A DNA stretch of 7,253 nucleotides, from contig JAHFIO010000043.1 in NCBI GenBank assembly GCA_023246325.1, positions 1-7,253 of the forward strand, read 5' to 3'. The position numbers were made by a program, and so were the translations under genes. Below are positions 4,945 to 7,253 of the stretch, one piece after another; the stretch's first letter is position 1, and the number at the start of each line of letters is the position of its first letter. The notes beneath the pieces are model-generated. The model was given only the letters and a program-made list of their open reading frames with translations. It did no database searches and had not been told where the DNA came from. This stretch comes from Candidatus Uhrbacteria bacterium. GTDB taxonomy: Bacteria; Patescibacteriota; Patescibacteriia; 2-12-FULL-60-25.

Positions 4945-5652
4945 CTAGCTGAACAATTCCTTACGAACCTGTTTTTTGATATCCACTCCTACATGCATCA
5001 AAATTTCTTTTATAGATGACATGAATTCCTCTGGTCCACACATAAGAAATTCATCATCTGGTTTTAATCCATGCGTATGCGCTAAAATCATCTCTGCATC
5101 CACGCGTCGTGTCTCCCCTTGGAACGCGGCAGGATGCGACTGCGTAAGAATTGGAACAAAAATTATATTGTGAAATTCATTTCCATATACTGTACTTACC
5201 ATAGTTTTATTCGAATAAAATAAAATAATTTCTCGTGTAGAATTTTGAAATAGTGATTCACGAATCATACTTCGAAGTGGGGTGATACCAATCCCCGCTG
5301 CGAAAAAAATCAATCGTGATATACCAGGTCGTAATGTAAAAACTCCGAATGGTCCTTGCACGTTTACTATATCGCCTATTTTTGTTTTTTGTAACATGCT
5401 ACTTCTTTCACCATATTTTTTTATGGTGAGTACTATTCCCTGCTGACTTTCGTATGGTGCAGATGCAATAGAGAGTGCAATAATTTTTCTTTTTGGATTT
5501 GGATCGTATGGCATTTTTATTCCTACCCATTGTCCTGCAATAAATGGCGCAATAGGTTCATTGTCGGCAGGATATATAGTCAATTCAAAACAATCATTTG
5601 TAAGCGGAATATTTTGTATGACGTGAAATGGTCTAAAACTCGCAAGTGACAT
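4945..5652 (-). CDS. Ferredoxin-NAD(P)H reductase-like flavoprotein
   Basis: 235 residues, a two-domain FNR-type oxidoreductase moving electrons between NAD(P)H and an iron-sulfur partner. The N-terminal beta-barrel (~1-105) holds the flavin site: AGQWVGIKMP (39-48) and LSIASAP (60-66). The usual Arg of the RxYS flavin motif is replaced (I58-A-L-S), although K54-R55-K56 lies just before. The C-terminal NAD(P) domain (~112-235) has FFAAGIGITPLRSM (116-129) and FLMCGPEEFM (202-211). There is no fused 2Fe-2S domain; a separate ferredoxin gene is directly upstream. ATG 5652 was chosen because it lies one base after the ferredoxin stop (TAATATG), predicting translational coupling; the next in-frame ATG, at 5703, would overlap the ferredoxin gene by 50 nt. 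The partner enzyme is not encoded here. FAD versus FMN, and NADH versus NADPH, cannot be settled. Confidence 0.82.
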   Translation of the reverse strand: MSLASFRPFHVIQNIPLTNDCFELTIYPADNEPIAPFIAGQWVGIKMPYDPNPKRKIIALSIASAPYESQQGIVLTIKKYGERSSMLQKTKIGDIVNVQGPFGVFTLRPGISRLIFFAAGIGITPLRSMIRESLFQNSTREIILFYSNKTMVSTVYGNEFHNIIFVPILTQSHPAAFQGETRRVDAEMILAHTHGLKPDDEFLMCGPEEFMSSIKEILMHVGVDIKKQVRKELFS

Positions 5653-5653
5653 A

Positions 5654-5896
5654 TTATAAAATAATTTCTTCACCCGTATCTTCAAATAATCGAATAGCTG
5701 CAACAGGGCAGGATCTAGCTGCTTCGATAATTAATTCGCGTGTGTCCATTTTATCTGATTGAATAGCAGAAATTGCTTCCACATTTTCTTCTAAAATATA
5801 TGCTTTACCCTCGGTATTTAATCCAAATGTTTTTGCAGCTATAGCGACGCAGGATGCAGCGCCTATGCACAGTTCTTGATCAACTTGAATTTTCAT
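5654..5896 (-). CDS. Small ferredoxin, probable [3Fe-4S] or 3-Cys [4Fe-4S] type
   Basis: 80 residues. It starts MKIQVDQELCIGAASC and ends with SCPVAAIRLFEDTG, the pattern of single-cluster ferredoxins of the Fer4_13/Fer4_15 type. The first motif is C10-x2-A13-x2-C16 and the distal one C63-P64, so one of the four usual Cys is Ala. Family members with three Cys, such as ferredoxins serving Streptomyces P450s, usually carry a [3Fe-4S] cluster. The segment between (TFGLNTEGKAYI, then an acidic linker) is typical. Its stop is one base from the start of the flavoprotein gene, so the two probably form an electron-transfer pair. The frame extends to 5950, but the extra residues are basic and atypical and MKIQVD matches family N-termini. 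The Cys codons at C16 and C63 both fall in GCAGGAT words. Confidence 0.85.
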   Translation of the reverse strand: MKIQVDQELCIGAASCVAIAAKTFGLNTEGKAYILEENVEAISAIQSDKMDTRELIIEAARSCPVAAIRLFEDTGEEIIL

Positions 5897-5904
5897 ATTT
5901 CCAT

Positions 5905-5933
5905 AGAATAGCCGTATTCTGCCTTGACGTAAA
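5905..5933 (-). promoter_or_regulatory. Weak candidate internal promoter before the ferredoxin gene
   Basis: The minus strand has TTTACG (5928-5933), 17 nt and TATTCT (5905-5910), each four of six matches. The start would fall next to the ATG (5896), again predicting a nearly leaderless mRNA. A short palindrome, CGTAC-CAA-GTACG (5943-5955), lies just upstream and could be an operator. The 65-nt gap is the longest within the minus-strand run. Confidence 0.25.
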
Positions 5934-5961
5934 GGTTGTTTTCGTACCAAGTACGTTTTTT

Positions 5962-6366
5962 TTATTTCTTTTCAAAATAAACTCCGCATACCTCATCCTG
6001 CTGTAAAAGGGTGACGTTTTTTTTGACCTGTTTCCAAAAGGCAGGATGATGTATTTTACGAACGCGTCTAAACCATGATTGAAATATTTTTGGAGGTTCT
6101 TGATGATGTGCAAGTTCATGTGCGATAACACGTAATATAGCGTCGATTTTTCTTGGTATGGATGTACGTGGTGTATAAAAGTCTATTGTAATTATTTTGC
6201 TATCTAACCGTGTATATCCCAAGGCATACGAACGCAATTTTCCTTTTCCTCGCACGCGACGTCGTAAGGGTTTTATTTCAAAACCAGGCATATGTAAAAT
6301 TATACATATGCGATGAAATAAATGTTCCATCAATGCCTCGTGTTTTGGATCTAAAATATCACCCAT
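5962..6366 (-). CDS. Small zinc metallopeptidase-like protein (SprT/YgjP-like zincin)
   Basis: 134 residues from ATG 6366. The active-site helix is VIAHELAHHQ (80-89), with H83, E84 and H87 forming HExxH. A following HHPAFWKQV (106-114) supplies the likely third zinc ligand. The spacing and the H-x-x-FW signature are those of SprT/YgjP/WLM-type minimal metallopeptidases. The N-terminal half is basic (PLRRRVRGKGKLRSYALGYTR), with the strand KIITIDFYTP before the active site, as in YgjP. The target is unknown; relatives act on DNA-protein crosslinks or are uncharacterised. The start is uncertain: ATG 6366 is 7 nt after the upstream stop, whereas ATG 6414 would add 16 residues and overlap the upstream gene by 41 nt. 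The gene is probably co-transcribed with its neighbours, though no functional link with them is evident. Confidence 0.75.
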   Translation of the reverse strand: MGDILDPKHEALMEHLFHRICIILHMPGFEIKPLRRRVRGKGKLRSYALGYTRLDSKIITIDFYTPRTSIPRKIDAILRVIAHELAHHQEPPKIFQSWFRRVRKIHHPAFWKQVKKNVTLLQQDEVCGVYFEKK

Positions 6367-6373
6367 CCGAATA

Positions 6374-7225
6374 TCATACACTATGAACAGCTCGTGCGTA
6401 TTTTTCCATGACATCTCGAAGTGCTATATCAATTGGTCGTAACTCAATTCCTAATTCGCGCAAACGAATATTTTGCATAATATTATTTGATCGAATTCTT
6501 TTTGCGAGCCCAGTTGAAACCAATGCATCCGCAGTAATCCAATCACTGATATGATTTGGATCTACTAATTCTGTATACAGCTTCATTAAATCTCGATGTG
6601 CCATCACTCCCGGATTCACCGCGTGAAAAACACCTACGCCGCGCTTTTCAATAATACCTACCACAGCTGTTACTAAATCATCTAAAACTGTAACTGAATT
6701 TCGTACATCAATAATTTTTGGATATTTCACTAATTTATTTATTAAATTTTCTGGAGTTGGCTCGCTATCAATTGGCATGCGAAATCGTACAATAGCAACA
6801 TTTGGTAATTCTGTTAAAATAAGATCTGCTGCATATTTTGTTCTTGAATATACGGCCTGAGGATTTGCATGATCACTTTCTTTCCATCCTGCAGGATCAG
6901 GCGACTCACCATAAAAAACACATCCCGTACCCAAATGCACCATGTGAATATTTTTTTCAAAACAAGCTTGCGCTAAAATAAGTGCACCAATTGTATTCGA
7001 GCGCATAGTGGAAATTTGATTTGTTTCACACCAATCAACATTTGGTATGCCACGACGTCCCGCGCCATTTAAAACTGCATCTGGATGAGATGCATCTAGT
7101 GCAGCATGTACCGCATTCAAATCTGTAATTTCTACTTTTATACTTTCAATATCGTGACCTGCATTTTGCAAGCCAGTGACGATTTTTTTGCCCACATATC
7201 CAGGGCTAAAGACAAGAATTTTCAT
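6374..7225 (-). CDS. NDP-4-keto-6-deoxyglucose 3,5-epimerase/4-reductase, plant NRS/ER (UER1)-like
   Basis: 283 residues, an extended short-chain dehydrogenase of the RmlD superfamily. An N-terminal GYVGKKI (9-15) forms the NAD(P)-binding turn; Y126 and K130 are the YxxxK pair, and T100 is the likely third catalytic residue. Beyond generic RmlD it carries motifs I recall from Arabidopsis UER1 (NRS/ER) and the RHM C-terminal domain: NGAG-x2-G-x-PNVDWCE (53-67), TGCVF (100-104), YS-x-TK, RMPI (149-152), NSVTVLD (176-182), NPGV-x2-H (204-210) and RSNN (245-248). The residues assigned to epimerisation in NRS/ER (Cys of TGC, Lys of the NFITK stretch) are both present here as C102 and K164. It should therefore make NDP-L-rhamnose from the 4-keto-6-deoxy sugar in one protein, without RmlC. 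The ATG overlaps the stop of an upstream frame (ATGA), suggesting a sugar-nucleotide operon continuing past the window. Confidence 0.82.
   Translation of the reverse strand: MKILVFSPGYVGKKIVTGLQNAGHDIESIKVEITDLNAVHAALDASHPDAVLNGAGRRGIPNVDWCETNQISTMRSNTIGALILAQACFEKNIHMVHLGTGCVFYGESPDPAGWKESDHANPQAVYSRTKYAADLILTELPNVAIVRFRMPIDSEPTPENLINKLVKYPKIIDVRNSVTVLDDLVTAVVGIIEKRGVGVFHAVNPGVMAHRDLMKLYTELVDPNHISDWITADALVSTGLAKRIRSNNIMQNIRLRELGIELRPIDIALRDVMEKYARAVHSV
6886..6897. repeat. Perfect 12-bp palindrome of two overlapping GCAGGAT words
   Basis: ATCCTGCAGGAT joins one reverse and one forward copy sharing GC, inside the epimerase/reductase gene (encoding DPAGW, residues 110-114). In the protein this lies in a loop after the TGCVF motif that varies among relatives. 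Confidence 0.85.
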
Positions 7226-7253
7226 TTGACGTATTCTTTTGCTTTAGTAGCGA
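7222..7253 (-). CDS. C-terminal end of an upstream gene, not identifiable
   Basis: A minus-strand frame open to the window edge ends ATKAKEYVK-stop, with its TGA overlapping the ATG of the epimerase/reductase gene in ATGA. Such four-base overlaps are typical of operons, and no promoter is visible in this stretch. The fragment is too short to name. A 4,6-dehydratase or nucleotidyltransferase for the same sugar pathway would be a natural neighbour, but the sequence does not show it. Confidence 0.45.
   Translation of the reverse strand, partial: ATKAKEYVK

Larger units (their letters stand above)
377..6897. repeat. Dispersed GCAGGAT word (extended form CGGCAGGAT), 16 copies
   Basis: Plus-strand copies start at 377, 3126, 4355, 4810, 5129, 5567, 5708, 5849, 6041 and 6891. 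Minus-strand copies (ATCCTGC on +) start at 2169, 3297, 4366, 4762, 5995 and 6886. Nine are preceded by G and six of these by CG. Chance expectation for a given 7-mer on both strands of this length is about 0.9. Twelve copies lie between 4355 and 6897. Thirteen fall in coding sequence, one in a tRNA leader and two form a terminator. In minus-strand genes the word often leaves the same protein footprint (HPA, DPA or YPA). Confidence 0.9.

Noticed and set aside
5653..5703. Longer start for the flavoprotein at ATG 5703
   Set aside because: It would overlap the ferredoxin gene by 50 nt and adds basic residues not expected at the start of an FNR barrel; ATG 5652 follows the ferredoxin stop directly.
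5943..5963. CGTAC-CAA-GTACG plus eight Ts as a + strand terminator
   Set aside because: The stem is only 5 bp, and no + strand gene lies upstream to be terminated. It is kept only as a possible operator near the ferredoxin start.
377..6897. GCAGGAT as a CRISPR or tandem repeat
   Set aside because: Spacing is irregular (about 5 to 1790 bp), copies are inside diverse genes and in both orientations, and no spacer-like units exist.

Overview
The window looks like a compact bacterial chromosome, most likely from the Candidate Phyla Radiation (Patescibacteria). That is an inference from gene style: small genes, tight spacing, terminators that run into coding ends, a short 3-Cys ferredoxin, a small HExxH protein, and a little protein beside a PI-kinase-like gene. 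No single marker proves it. TGA works as a stop throughout, so the standard bacterial code fits. All three tRNAs encode their CCA end.

Left arm (1-3214, + strand): two related exported papain-like cysteine peptidase genes (the first cut by the window edge) flank an AT-rich pair, a PI3/PI4-kinase-like protein and an 87-residue protein of unknown function. Each peptidase gene ends in a clear hairpin terminator.

Middle (3214-4378): genes for tRNA-Gly(UCC) (-), a predicted dsRBD plus PD-(D/E)XK nuclease-like protein (-), tRNA-Ile(GAU) (-) and tRNA-Phe(GAA) (+). Most have a recognisable promoter and terminator. The tRNA-Ile terminator contains the -35 box of the next gene, and the same arrangement precedes the kinase gene.

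Right arm (4377-7253, - strand): a likely co-directional run. In transcription order it holds the end of an unidentified gene, an NDP-rhamnose 3,5-epimerase/4-reductase of the type known from plants and giant viruses, a small zincin, a 3-Cys ferredoxin, a ferredoxin-reductase-like flavoprotein, and a lipoprotein.

The most striking signal is not a gene. The 7-mer GCAGGAT (often CGGCAGGAT) occurs 16 times on the two strands, against about 0.9 expected by chance. It sits in coding and non-coding DNA in both orientations, forms an inverted pair that makes the tRNA-Phe terminator, and is absent from the kinase gene. This is how DNA uptake sequences behave in Neisseria and Pasteurellaceae, so a DNA-uptake-type word is the leading hypothesis.
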